Shown: positions 8,770-18,662, counted from the first letter of the stretch. The stretch is DNA of 64,000 bases from Acidimicrobiia bacterium (GCA_028285585.1 JANQOU010000006.1:496001-560000); one strand, 5' to 3'. Program-made: numbers and translations. The notes: generated from the sequence alone by a model not told the origin.

Positions 8770-10710
8770 ATGGACCTCCCACACGAACTGAACGAGCGCT
8801 ACGTCGCCGCTGCCCACCTCGCCAGAGGTGGGATGGCCGACGTCTATCAAGGCACAGACACGCTGCTCAACCGCAGTGTTGCCATCAAGATCCTGCACTC
8901 GCAGTACTCCTCTGATGAGGCATTCGTCAAGAGGTTCCGCCGGGAAGCACAGGCCGCCGCCAACCTGAGCCATCCCAACATCGTTGGCATCTTCGATTGG
9001 GGCCAGGCCGAAGGCACCTACTTCATCGTCATGGAGCTGGTCGACGGACGGTCGCTTCGCGACGTGCTCAGGTCGGAGGGGGCGTTGCTGCCACGCCGGG
9101 CCACCGAGATCGCCGCCGAGACCGCCGCTGCTCTCAGCGTCGCCCATCAGGGCGGGGTCATCCACCGCGACGTGAAGCCGGGCAACATACTTCTCGCCAA
9201 AGACGGCACGGTGAAGGTGACCGACTTCGGCATAGCTCGCGCCTGGGACGACAGCCAGGAGCTGACTCGGACCGGAGCCGTGATCGGGACCGCCACCTAC
9301 TTCAGCCCGGAGCAGGCACAGGGTGCCGCGGCCGACGCAAGGAGCGACGTCTACTCACTGGGAGTGGTGCTCTACGAGATCCTCACGGGACGGCCGCCGT
9401 TCACCGGCGACAGCCCGATGTCGGTGGCCTTCCAGCATGTCTCGGCGGAGGCTCCGGCACCATCGTCGCTTAATCCCGACGTGCCCGCGTCCTTGGACGC
9501 GGTAGTGATGAAAGCTCTGCGGAAAGATCCGGCCGGGCGGTATCAGAGTGCCGAAGAGATGCGTCAGGACTTGCTGGCGGTGTTGAAAGGCGACCCAGTT
9601 GTTGTCCCCCCCTTGGGTGCGGTAGCTCCAGCAGCAGGGAGCCACGAAGCGACCCAGGTCATGTCGCAGATGCCACCCGCCACCGTCCCGCCCGACGAGG
9701 TCTACAGACAGATCGAAGAGGAGCCAACGAGCCAATTGCCGTTCATGTTCACCGCGTTTGGCTTGCTGGCGGCACTCGCCATCCTCCTGTTTTTCTTGTT
9801 CGACCTGGCCGGCGGCGACGAGCCCGACTCGGAGTTGGTCGACATTCCCCAACTGTCAGGTGTGCTGTTCCAGGACGCCGAGCGCGCATTGCAAGCCCAA
9901 GGCTTCGAACTCACCACCATCTTCGAGTCGAGCGATGAGTTCGACCCGAGGACGGTGATCCGAACCAACCCGGCCGGCGGCACCCAAGCCGAGCGCGGAA
10001 GCGTGGTCCAGATATTCGTCTCCTCGGGGGCTGAAGAGATCGCGGTGCCTCCTGTGGTGGGCCAGGACATCGACGATGCGCGGGCCGAGATCGAAGCTGC
10101 GGGTCTGACCGTCGGCAGCGTCGAGACCAGGCCAGACGCCGACTTCGACATCAACGTCGTCATCGAGCAGAACCCCGGCCCGGGAGTTGAGGTGGGTCTC
10201 GGCGCTCCGGTCAACTTGATTGTCTCCACCGGTCCCGAAGTGATTGACCTGCCCGACATGTCAGGCAAGACGGAACGTCAAGCAACCACGGAACTGGCAA
10301 CACTCGGCCTTCTGTTCGCCGTGGAAGAAGAGTTCAGCACCGACGTCCCGAACGGTGAGGTGATCAGGACCGACCCCGAGGCAGGGAGTCAGGTGCTCTC
10401 CGGCGACACCATCCTCCTCGTGGTTTCGAAGGGCCCGGAGCCGGTGGAAGTGCCGCCTTTGATCGGCCTAACCGAAGCCGAAGCCCGTGCCGAGGTCGAA
10501 GCGGTCGGCCTCGTGCTCAACGTGGCCGCTTCAACCCAGCCGGTGGCCGACCCGGCTCAGGACGGATTGGTAGTGGATCAAATCCCGACGGACGGCCAAA
10601 CCGCACTGCCCGGTGACGTTGTCACGGTGACCTTGGGCAAGTTCACACCCCCCTCGACGACGACATCCACCACGTCGACCACCTCAACTACCTCAACCAC
10701 CATCCCCTGA
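8770..10710 (+). CDS. pknB: PASTA-domain Ser/Thr protein kinase PknB
   Basis: A transmembrane sensor kinase for growth and peptidoglycan synthesis. The kinase domain (about 8-275) shows VAIKIL, HRDVKPGNILL and DFGIAR. One membrane helix lies at about 324-343, followed by four PASTA repeats, each starting with a pattern like VPPVVG or LPDMSG, which in this family bind muropeptides or lipid II. The tail is a Ser/Thr-only low-complexity stretch built from ACC/TCG-type codons. The usual companion kinase PknA is missing from this cluster, so this may be its only kinase. The stop codon lies at the left boundary of an inverted-repeat element. Confidence 0.95.
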   Translation: MDLPHELNERYVAAAHLARGGMADVYQGTDTLLNRSVAIKILHSQYSSDEAFVKRFRREAQAAANLSHPNIVGIFDWGQAEGTYFIVMELVDGRSLRDVLRSEGALLPRRATEIAAETAAALSVAHQGGVIHRDVKPGNILLAKDGTVKVTDFGIARAWDDSQELTRTGAVIGTATYFSPEQAQGAAADARSDVYSLGVVLYEILTGRPPFTGDSPMSVAFQHVSAEAPAPSSLNPDVPASLDAVVMKALRKDPAGRYQSAEEMRQDLLAVLKGDPVVVPPLGAVAPAAGSHEATQVMSQMPPATVPPDEVYRQIEEEPTSQLPFMFTAFGLLAALAILLFFLFDLAGGDEPDSELVDIPQLSGVLFQDAERALQAQGFELTTIFESSDEFDPRTVIRTNPAGGTQAERGSVVQIFVSSGAEEIAVPPVVGQDIDDARAEIEAAGLTVGSVETRPDADFDINVVIEQNPGPGVEVGLGAPVNLIVSTGPEVIDLPDMSGKTERQATTELATLGLLFAVEEEFSTDVPNGEVIRTDPEAGSQVLSGDTILLVVSKGPEPVEVPPLIGLTEAEARAEVEAVGLVLNVAASTQPVADPAQDGLVVDQIPTDGQTALPGDVVTVTLGKFTPPSTTTSTTSTTSTTSTTIP

Positions 10711-10862
10711 CCCCCCTTCCAGCAACCTCAGGTAATACGGCCCAGATACGGGCTCTATAGCCTCAGCTTGAGAGACGCTCTCACGCGCCACATTCAAACT
10801 GGAGGCCATAGTGCCCAGATACGGTCGCTATTACCTGAGGTTCGCGGTAGCGGGGGTTGAGG
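10708..10862. repeat. Long inverted-repeat element, copy 1 (between pknB and crgA)
   Basis: The whole gap between two convergent genes is an imperfect palindrome. The outer arms carry AACCTCAGGTAATA and TATTACCTGAGGTT, then CAGATACGG blocks, then ATAGCCTC and GAGGCCAT near a non-palindromic centre. The ends read TGACCCCCCTTCC and GCGGGGGTTGA. A second copy with the same blocks lies at 51976-52116, again between convergent genes. It could act as a bidirectional terminator or be a small mobile/REP-like element. Confidence 0.85.
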
Positions 10863-11102
10863 TCAGCGGTAGTTGGTGGTCATGAGGAAGCCACCGGCGA
10901 TCGCGACAAGGCCGGCGAGCAGAACCCACTGATCCCAGTCCATGATGAACCTGAGCAGGACCAGGATGACACCGAGCCCCATCAGGCCGGCCATCAGTGC
11001 CACATACCAGGTGGGACTGGGGTCTTTGGCCTTGGCTGCTGCGGCTACCGCTGCTTTAGATTGAGGGCGGTTCTTTGGTTTGCGGCGTTTCGACTCGGGC
11101 AT
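10863..11102 (-). CDS. crgA: Cell division protein CrgA
   Basis: A small actinobacterial membrane protein that recruits division proteins to the septum. The 79 residues begin MPESKRRKPKNR, followed by the conserved PSPTWYVALMAGLMGLGVIL and two transmembrane helices, ending GGFLMTTNYR. I placed the start at the ATG giving MPESK, the usual CrgA beginning; the open frame extends 21 codons upstream. It lies convergently to pknB, a common place for crgA near this kinase cluster. Confidence 0.9.
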   Translation of the reverse strand: MPESKRRKPKNRPQSKAAVAAAAKAKDPSPTWYVALMAGLMGLGVILVLLRFIMDWDQWVLLAGLVAIAGGFLMTTNYR

Positions 11103-11204
11103 CCGTCGGCGAGAGTAGTCGGTTCGTTTCGCCCGATTTTGCCTTACCAGACTGAGTTTTCCCACAAACTGTGGACAAACTCTTGGAAAACTACACGCGT
11201 GTGA

Positions 11205-12137
11205 TTAGTCCTCGAAGGTGACCGGGGACAGCCTGGTTCGATCGACTTTGACGTCGATGACGTCGCCCCGGAAGTAGTGCCCGGCAGGGTCGAAGTTTTG
11301 CCGCTCCCCGCGAACCCTCTCGACGTCGATATCGGCCATCACCAGCTTCTCCTCGCTGTCGACCGGCTCGACCAACCACTTCCCGTCGGGCCCGGCTATC
11401 GCCGACCCGCCGTTGTAGAGAACTCCATCATCGTCACCGAGGGAGGCGTCCCGAGCCGGGAACTCGCCGGGGATCGAGTCGGCCCGGAGCAGCGAGCCGG
11501 CAGAGAGGACGTAACAACGACCCTCCATGGCGATGAACCGTGTGATGTGCTTGGTCAAGCCCACCGCACCTGGCCAGGAAGCAACATGAAGCTGTGTCCC
11601 TTGCGCATACATGGTGTGCCTGATCGTGGGCACCCAGTTCTCCCAGCAGTTGAGGCCCGAGACCTTGAAGTCGCCGACCTCATGCACCCGCAGACCGTGG
11701 CCGTCACCTATGCCCCAAGCCATCCGCTCGTCATAGGTGGGCATCATCTTCCGATGTGAGCTGAGGATCCCCCGGTCGGGGTCGATGGCCACATAGCTCG
11801 CGTAGACGGTCCCGCCGCTGTCACTGCGCTCGGTGATCCCCAAATAGGTGAACACACCGTGGTCGCGGACCGCTTCCACCACCTCGTTCATCTCGGGACC
11901 GTCGATCGCGACAGCCGAGCCCAGGTAGAAGGCGTAGGCCTCTTTCTGATCCGGCGCGTTCCATCTCGCCGCGTCGGTCCGCGCCATCCAGTAGGGGTAG
12001 CCAGACATGAAAGTCTCCCCGAAGGCGAGCAACTCGACACCCTCGTTTGCGGCACGACCGATCCAGTCGGTGACGATCTTCTTGGTCGAGTCGGGATCAC
12101 CCCAGGCGGGTGCTGTCTGTGCGGCGGCGATTCTCAC
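11205..12137 (-). CDS. Nitrilase-family carbon-nitrogen hydrolase
   Basis: The family hydrolyses nitriles (or amides) to carboxylic acids with a Glu-Lys-Cys triad. Here E41 (FGETF), K130 (HRKMMPT) and C164 (LNCWENWVP) are visible. The Cys-Trp-Glu context is that of true nitrilases rather than amidases. The 310-aa length is normal and the start is GTG. The substrate cannot be told. The next gene downstream in genome order is crgA, without obvious functional link. The upstream neighbour is a small zinc-ribbon protein. Confidence 0.9.
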   Translation of the reverse strand: MRIAAAQTAPAWGDPDSTKKIVTDWIGRAANEGVELLAFGETFMSGYPYWMARTDAARWNAPDQKEAYAFYLGSAVAIDGPEMNEVVEAVRDHGVFTYLGITERSDSGGTVYASYVAIDPDRGILSSHRKMMPTYDERMAWGIGDGHGLRVHEVGDFKVSGLNCWENWVPTIRHTMYAQGTQLHVASWPGAVGLTKHITRFIAMEGRCYVLSAGSLLRADSIPGEFPARDASLGDDDGVLYNGGSAIAGPDGKWLVEPVDSEEKLVMADIDVERVRGERQNFDPAGHYFRGDVIDVKVDRTRLSPVTFED

Positions 12138-12146
12138 GACACCAAC

Positions 12147-12404
12147 TTAGGCCGGCCGCCAGACGGGCACCATGTCCTCACGGCAATGACGTGGTGGTTT
12201 GTCCTCCATGGCGTTCACCGCCTTCATGGTCACCTCGGCACCGCAGACAGAGCACTTGTAGTCCTGATCGACGAGCACGATGTCCTCGGGGTCGATCTCC
12301 GGTGGCGGCGTCGACAACATGCGGATGACAGCGATCGAGGCTCGCCAGATCAGCAGCCCGATGACGAGCGCAAGAAGAACGTCGAGGAACGTGTTGCCGG
12401 TCAT
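12147..12404 (-). CDS. Small membrane protein with zinc-ribbon-like Cys motif
   Basis: An 85-residue hypothetical protein. An N-terminal membrane helix (about 5-26) is followed by a cytoplasmic segment with CSVCG and, about 20 residues later, PRHCREDMVPVW. These can form a small metal-binding ribbon. I chose the ATG with GAGGAG just upstream (MTGNTFLD); the frame is open further upstream but without a ribosome-binding site. The function is unknown. Its stop is 9 bp from the nitrilase start. Confidence 0.75.
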   Translation of the reverse strand: MTGNTFLDVLLALVIGLLIWRASIAVIRMLSTPPPEIDPEDIVLVDQDYKCSVCGAEVTMKAVNAMEDKPPRHCREDMVPVWRPA

Positions 12405-12435
12405 GTCTCTCCTCTTCGAGGAGAGCTCCGCATCC

Positions 12436-13614
12436 TTACAGTCTCTCGATGATGGTGGCGTTTGCCATGCCACCGCCCTCGCACATCGCCTGGAGCCCGT
12501 ACTTGCCGCCGGTTCGCTCCAGCTCCCACACCAGTGAGCTCATGAGACGCCCGCCCGAGGCCCCAAGCGGGTGGCCAATGGCGATGGCTCCGCCGTTGAC
12601 GTTGGTGCGATCCCAGAGCGCCATCGGGTCTGTACCGCCGTGCTCCATCCTCCAGGCCACGGTGACCGATGCGAAAGCCTCGTTGATCTCGAAGAGATCG
12701 ATGTCGTCGATGCCGAGACCGGCGCGGTCAAGCACCTTCTCGGTCGCCGGTATCGGGCCGGTGAGCATGATCACCGGGTCGACACCCGCCATCGCCATGG
12801 TGTGGACGCGAGCCTTCGGGGTGAGTCCGAGCTGTTCGGCCCTGTCCTCGTCCATGATCAAGATCGCCACGGCACCGTCGGAAATCTGAGACGAGTTCCC
12901 TGCCGTGACCTTGCCGTCCGACTGGAAGGCAGGTTGTAGGGAGGCGAGCTTCTCGAGTGATGTGTCCCAGCGGATTCCCTCGTCTTTGGTGGTCATCTCG
13001 GTCGACCCGTCGTCACGTGTGACTTCGACAGGGATGATCTGGCCTTCGAGGCGACCTTCCTCGGTGGCCCTTGCGGCCCTGCGGTGCGACTCGAGTGAAA
13101 GCTCGTCCAGCTCCTCGCGGGAGATCCCCCACTTCTCGGCGATCATCTCCGCCGAGATCCCCTGGGGGACCAGGCCGTTGGCATAGCGCTCGAGCATCTT
13201 GGCGCCGAACGGAAGGCCTGGGCCTTGCTGTGCTGTGATCCCCATGGGGACCCGCGTCATGTTCTCGACACCTGCGGCGATCACGACGTCTTGGACACCG
13301 GCCATCACCGCCTGGGCTGCGAAATGCACCGACTGCTGCGACGAACCGCACTGCCGGTCGATGGTGACGCCAGGCACCGACTCGGGGAGCCCTGCTGCCA
13401 GCGCGGCGTTGCGGCCCACGTTGTATGACTGCTCACCGGTCTGGGAGACGTTGCCCATGATGACGTCCTCGATCAGCTCGGGATCGAGGTCGTTTCTCTT
13501 GACGATCGCCTCGAGGGGAATGGCGGCCAGATCGACCGGATGGAGATCCTTGAAGGCCCCGTTGCGACGCCCGATCGGAGTCCGTACTGCATCGACGATT
13601 ACTGCGCTTCTCAT
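12436..13614 (-). CDS. Thiolase family protein (acetyl-CoA acyltransferase)
   Basis: This enzyme catalyses thiolytic cleavage or Claisen condensation of acyl-CoA thioesters. The nucleophilic cysteine is C89 (DRQCGSSQQ). The C-terminal GHPLGASGGR and MCEGGGMAN motifs supply the catalytic His and second Cys. At 392 aa it is a normal single-domain thiolase. The substrate could be acetoacetyl-CoA or a longer acyl chain in fatty-acid or steroid breakdown. No beta-oxidation partner is adjacent; an enoyl-CoA hydratase lies far away at 49.3 kb. Confidence 0.93.
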   Translation of the reverse strand: MRSAVIVDAVRTPIGRRNGAFKDLHPVDLAAIPLEAIVKRNDLDPELIEDVIMGNVSQTGEQSYNVGRNAALAAGLPESVPGVTIDRQCGSSQQSVHFAAQAVMAGVQDVVIAAGVENMTRVPMGITAQQGPGLPFGAKMLERYANGLVPQGISAEMIAEKWGISREELDELSLESHRRAARATEEGRLEGQIIPVEVTRDDGSTEMTTKDEGIRWDTSLEKLASLQPAFQSDGKVTAGNSSQISDGAVAILIMDEDRAEQLGLTPKARVHTMAMAGVDPVIMLTGPIPATEKVLDRAGLGIDDIDLFEINEAFASVTVAWRMEHGGTDPMALWDRTNVNGGAIAIGHPLGASGGRLMSSLVWELERTGGKYGLQAMCEGGGMANATIIERL

Positions 13615-13658
13615 CCTGCTCCTTGTCTACCCGATCCCAACAGCGACAGCGGCTCCCG

Positions 13659-13706
13659 TGTTCCCCTCACCAACGCCGGTCCGCGGCCAAGGCGTGAGGG
13701 GGAACA
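13659..13706 (-). terminator. Hairpin downstream of tRNA-Ala
   Basis: The sequence TGTTCCCCTCAC pairs with GTGAGGGGGAACA 24 bases later, with one bulged base and a GC-rich loop that can fold further. It begins four bases past the tRNA 3' end, so it probably ends the tRNA transcript. Confidence 0.6.
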
Positions 13707-13709
13707 GCG

Positions 13710-13782
13710 TGGAGACGATGGGACTCGAACCCACGACCCCCGGCTTGCAAAGCCGGTGCTCTTCCAGCTGAGCTACGTCCCC
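13710..13782 (-). tRNA. tRNA-Ala (anticodon TGC)
   Basis: Read leftward, GGGGACGTAGCTCAGCTGG opens the acceptor and D arm. The anticodon loop is CCGGC-TTTGCAA-GCCGG, giving TGC. The T arm is GTGGG-TTCGAGT-CCCAT. The third acceptor pair is G:U, the alanine identity element. The discriminator is A and CCA is not encoded. Confidence 0.96.
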
Positions 13783-13843
13783 GCGAGAGTCAATTCTCGC
13801 AGGGATCGAGCGATTCTGCGAGACACGATCTGGCGTCAGCCGG

Positions 13844-15621
<1,778 letters not shown>

Positions 15622-15633
15622 CTATCTGTTGAA

Positions 15634-16662
15634 TCAGCGGACGGTGACCACCAACTTGCCTTTGGCATGCCCGGCGGCGAGATGGTCGAACGCCTCCATC
15701 GCACCCTCGAGTGAGTAGGTGCGCTGGATCGCTGGGGTCAGGCTGCCGTCGGCCACCCAGGAGACAAGGTCGGACATGTCCTGGTCGTCTGCCTCCGCGG
15801 TGAACACCGACAGCTTCTGGTCTCCTTTACGGAAAGCGAGCTTTGCCCTCGCAAACCTCGCCGCCCATGTGGGCATGTTGCCCTTGGGCCCACCGATGTA
15901 GAGATAGGTACCGGAGGGAGCGAGGATCGACTTCATCACCTTGATCGGTTGGCTGCTGGCCAGGTCGAGGATCACGTCGAACCCGGACCCGACATCGCCG
16001 AAACTCTGCGTCTTGTAGTCGACCACGTGGTCGGCACCGAGATCCCGCGCCTGCTGGACGTTCCCGGTGCTGCACACCGCCGTCACTTCGGCTCCGAGGA
16101 TCTTGGCTATCTGCACCGCGAAGGTGCCGACTCCTCCGGAGGCGCCGTTGACCAGAACACGCTGCCCGGGCTGAACCCCACCGTGGGTCCTCAGCGCCTG
16201 AATCGCGGTGAGCCCGGCGATGGGCAAGGCTCCGGCTTCGGCGAAGCCAACCGTCTCGGGGAAGGCGACCAGATTGGCCTCGTTGCTGACCGCGTACTCG
16301 GCGAAACCGCCGCCGGGGATGTTGCCCACAACACGATCGCCCAATGCGAACCGCGTTGCCTCCGGGCCCTTTGCGACGACGACGCCTGCGGCGTCACCAC
16401 CAGGGGTCTTCCTCTTAGGTGTGCGCAGTCCCATCTGGAGCCTGACGAACGAGGGGTAACCAGTGCTGATGTGCCAGTCGGCAGCGTTCACGGACGAGGC
16501 GTGAACCTCGATGAGAACCTGCTTCCCCTCCACCTCCGGAACCGGCAAGTCGACGAGATCGAAGACTTCGCTGGTTCCGTATCGCCCCTGGACCCAGGCT
16601 CGCATCGTGGCCGGGACACTCCCCGACTTCACTTCCGATGCTTGATTCTCAGCAGTTTCCAT
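15634..16662 (-). CDS. NAD(P)-dependent quinone oxidoreductase / zinc-free alcohol dehydrogenase family
   Basis: A 342-residue medium-chain dehydrogenase/reductase. A GroES-like N-terminal domain (VLIEVHASSVNAADWHIS) is followed by a Rossmann domain with NGASGGVGTFAVQIAK. The catalytic zinc cysteines of alcohol dehydrogenases are absent, as in quinone reductases. I placed the start at the ATG preceded by GGGAGAAA; the frame is open further upstream, but through the promoter. Two operator-like repeats sit in that promoter and a divergent TetR gene follows, so it is probably repressed by that regulator and induced by a reactive or toxic compound. Confidence 0.9.
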   Translation of the reverse strand: METAENQASEVKSGSVPATMRAWVQGRYGTSEVFDLVDLPVPEVEGKQVLIEVHASSVNAADWHISTGYPSFVRLQMGLRTPKRKTPGGDAAGVVVAKGPEATRFALGDRVVGNIPGGGFAEYAVSNEANLVAFPETVGFAEAGALPIAGLTAIQALRTHGGVQPGQRVLVNGASGGVGTFAVQIAKILGAEVTAVCSTGNVQQARDLGADHVVDYKTQSFGDVGSGFDVILDLASSQPIKVMKSILAPSGTYLYIGGPKGNMPTWAARFARAKLAFRKGDQKLSVFTAEADDQDMSDLVSWVADGSLTPAIQRTYSLEGAMEAFDHLAAGHAKGKLVVTVR

Positions 16663-16684
16663 TGGATTTCTCCCTGTTCTCTCA

Positions 16685-16736
16685 TACAATGTAAGGGGAC
16701 AATCGGAAACATACTCATACGTTGTAAGGTTGTCAA
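16685..16736 (-). promoter_or_regulatory. Promoter with two TetR-type operators (oxidoreductase)
   Basis: Read leftward: TTGACA (16731-16736), a 17-bp spacer and TATGTT. The palindromic site TTACAACGTA (16718-16727) lies inside the spacer, and a second, TTACATTGTA (16685-16694), lies downstream. Both match TTAC-N3-GTA sites in the ABC transporter promoter at 17.53 kb. Occupation would block RNA polymerase. The regulator is inferred to be the adjacent TetR protein. Confidence 0.75.
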
Positions 16737-16762
16737 CCAAGAGCCGCTAAGATCAGGATCGA

Positions 16763-17473
16763 ATGGCAATCGAAGCCGACCCCAAAGCCAAGACCAGAGT
16801 CCCACTCACCAAGGAGCGGGTGCATGAGGCCGCGGTCGAACTCGCCGACCGGGAGGGCCTCAAGGCGCTGACGATGCGGGCCCTCGCCCAGGAGCTCGGC
16901 GTCGAAGCGATGTCCCTCTACTACCACGTCGCCAACAAGGAGGCCGTCCTCGACGGGGTGCTCGAGGCGATCATGGCCGAGATCGGGGAAGAGATCGGCG
17001 GGTTCAGCGTCCCCGAACCGGTCGACGACTGGAAGGCTGTCCTCAGGGATCGAATCCTGGCGGCCCGACGAGTCATGCTTCGTCATCCTTGGGCACCGGA
17101 CGTCTTCGAGAGCCGCACCAACATGGGCGTATCCATCATCCTCTACTTCGAGTCGATCCTGGGGACGATGAGGGAAGGCGGGATGTCCTACGACCTCGCT
17201 CATCACGGTCTCCATGCCCTGGGAAGCAGGGCGCTCGGGTTCTCCCAGGAGCTATTCAGGCCCGACACACCCGAGCAGGATCAGGCCTCAGCTGAGATGT
17301 TCGACTGCATCAAAGACCAGCTCCCCTACCTCACCGGGATGCTCACCGAGATCACCCACGACGGCCCCGAGGAGACCCTGGGCTGGTGCGACGACCAGAC
17401 CGAGTTCGAGTTCGCACTCGACGTGCTCCTCGAAGGCCTGGAACGACTCCGCATCGCCGAAACCTCAGCCTGA
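16763..17473 (+). CDS. TetR/AcrR family transcriptional regulator
   Basis: A 236-residue repressor. The N-terminal helix-turn-helix is clear: ALTMRALAQELGVEAMSLYYHVANKEAVLDGV, about residues 35-66. The larger C-terminal ligand domain is of the TetR_C type, with PWAPDVFESRTNMG and HHGLHALGSRALGF. It lies between a divergent oxidoreductase gene and a co-directional ABC exporter. Both neighbouring promoters carry copies of one operator motif, so it likely controls both and responds to a compound the exporter removes. Confidence 0.93.
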   Translation: MAIEADPKAKTRVPLTKERVHEAAVELADREGLKALTMRALAQELGVEAMSLYYHVANKEAVLDGVLEAIMAEIGEEIGGFSVPEPVDDWKAVLRDRILAARRVMLRHPWAPDVFESRTNMGVSIILYFESILGTMREGGMSYDLAHHGLHALGSRALGFSQELFRPDTPEQDQASAEMFDCIKDQLPYLTGMLTEITHDGPEETLGWCDDQTEFEFALDVLLEGLERLRIAETSA

Positions 17474-17521
17474 CGGCCACGCGGTTCTAGGCACCTTCTC
17501 GATCTTTCTTCACTTTCTCCC

Positions 17522-17573
17522 TTGACAGCCTTACCTTGTAGGGCTTATCTTACGCCGTACGACTTACAACGTA
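17522..17573 (+). promoter_or_regulatory. Promoter with three TetR-type operators (ABC exporter)
   Basis: TTGACA (17522-17527), an 18-bp spacer and TATCTT (17546-17551) form a good promoter. Three sites TTACCTTGTA (17531-17540), TTACGCCGTA (17550-17559) and TTACAACGTA (17564-17573) overlap the spacer, the -10 and the start region. They share TTAC-N3-GTA with the two sites at 16.69-16.73 kb. Confidence 0.78.
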
Positions 17574-17604
17574 CGAATTGCGTTGAGTGAAGAAAGGCAA
17601 GGAA

Positions 17605-17694
17605 ATGCAAGGTTTGAGCACGACAGCATTGGGGTTGGCCCGCATCGAGCAACTCAGCGGGACCACCCAGGCCAACGGAAGCAACTCTCGATGA
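17605..17694 (+). CDS. Small leader ORF (29 aa) coupled to the ABC ATPase
   Basis: An ATG ORF preceded by AGGCAAGGAA. It encodes a 29-residue peptide starting MQGLSTTALGLARIEQL, and its TGA overlaps the ATG of the ABC ATPase gene in an ATGA. It is the first ORF after the operator-bearing promoter. No family is known. It could be a translational-coupling leader that delivers ribosomes to the ATPase start, which has only a weak ribosome-binding site of its own. Real translation is inference from the ribosome-binding site and the overlap. Confidence 0.5.
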   Translation: MQGLSTTALGLARIEQLSGTTQANGSNSR

Positions 17695-18662
17695 GCAACA
17701 TCATCGAAGCCACCGGCCTGGTCAAGCGCTACGGGGACGTGGTCGCTCTCAACGGAGTTGATCTAGCAGTGCCCGAGGGGTCAGTACTCGGTGTGCTCGG
17801 GCCCAACGGAGCTGGGAAGACGACAGCAGTGTCGATACTCACCACGCTGATCACACCCGACGAAGGCTCGGCTTGAGTGGCAGGTCACGACGTGACCGCC
17901 GATCCGGCAGCCGTCCGCGCCAAGATCGGCCTCTCCGGCCAGTACGCGGCAGTGGACGAGCATCTCACCGGCTACGAGAACCTGGACATGATCGGTCGTC
18001 TCTATCGGCTCGGTGCCCGGGTGGCTAAGACCCGAGCTCGGAGCCTGCTGGAGAGATTCAGCCTCGAGTATGCGGCCGACCGGCCGGTGAAGACCTATTC
18101 CGGAGGGATGCGGCGACGGCTCGACCTCGCCGGTGCCCTGATCGCCGAGCCACCCGTGCTCTTCTTGGACGAGCCAACAACCGGGCTCGACCCGAGAAGC
18201 CGGATCGAGTTGTGGCAGGTGATCCGCGACTTGGTGAGCAAAGGAACCTCCCTGCTCCTGACCACCCAATACATGGAAGAGGCCGACCAGCTCGCCGACG
18301 ACATCCTGGTCATCGATCACGGCAAAGAGATAGCCCACGGCACCGCCGACGAGTTGAAGACCCAGGTCGGAGGCCAGCGCATCGAGGTGACAGTGCGAGA
18401 CAAAGCGTCGTTCGACGAAGCCTGCCGCGTTCTATCGGGAGTCGCCGTCGGGGAGTTGTTTGTCGAGGACCTCAAGGTGGTGGCGCCGATATCTGGAGGG
18501 GCCGACACCCTGGCCGAGGCACTTCGCCTGATGAGGGGCAGAGACGTTGCGATCGCCGACGTCGGATTGCGCAAACCCACGCTGGACGACGTTTTCCTGG
18601 GGCTCACCGGTCATGTCGCCGCAACCAACGCTCAAGTCCCGGCACTCGAGGAGGTGGCCTGA
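17691..18662 (+). pseudogene. DrrA-like ABC transporter ATPase interrupted by an in-frame TGA
   Basis: This is the ATPase of a drug/antibiotic-type ABC-2 exporter. The first 61 codons hold Walker A (GPNGAGKTT). A TGA at 17874-17876 interrupts DEGSA-stop-VAGHDV, then the same frame continues for 262 codons with YSGGMRRRLDLAGAL (signature), FLDEPTTGLDPRSR (Walker B) and the H-loop TTQYMEEAD. Homologues usually have Arg here (SARVAGHD), so a CGA to TGA change is the simplest reading. The rest is intact and the permease follows with overlap, so the lesion looks recent. GTG directly follows TGA, so reinitiation could make the second half, but without Walker A it would not hydrolyse ATP. Confidence 0.8.

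Noticed and set aside
10650-10710. ACC/TCG-type repeats at the end of pknB as a possible tandem repeat or regulatory array.
   Set aside because: They simply encode the Ser/Thr-rich tail of the kinase; low-complexity coding sequence explains them.
11161-11194. DnaA-box-like TGTGGACAA within TTTTCC...GGAAAA upstream of crgA.
   Set aside because: A single box far from the origin; likely chance or a local regulatory palindrome.
17874-17876. General reassignment of TGA to an amino acid.
   Set aside because: TGA ends many conserved genes here at the correct place (for example hisF, gyrA partners, yidC), so it is a normal stop; only the selenoprotein site has a specific explanation.
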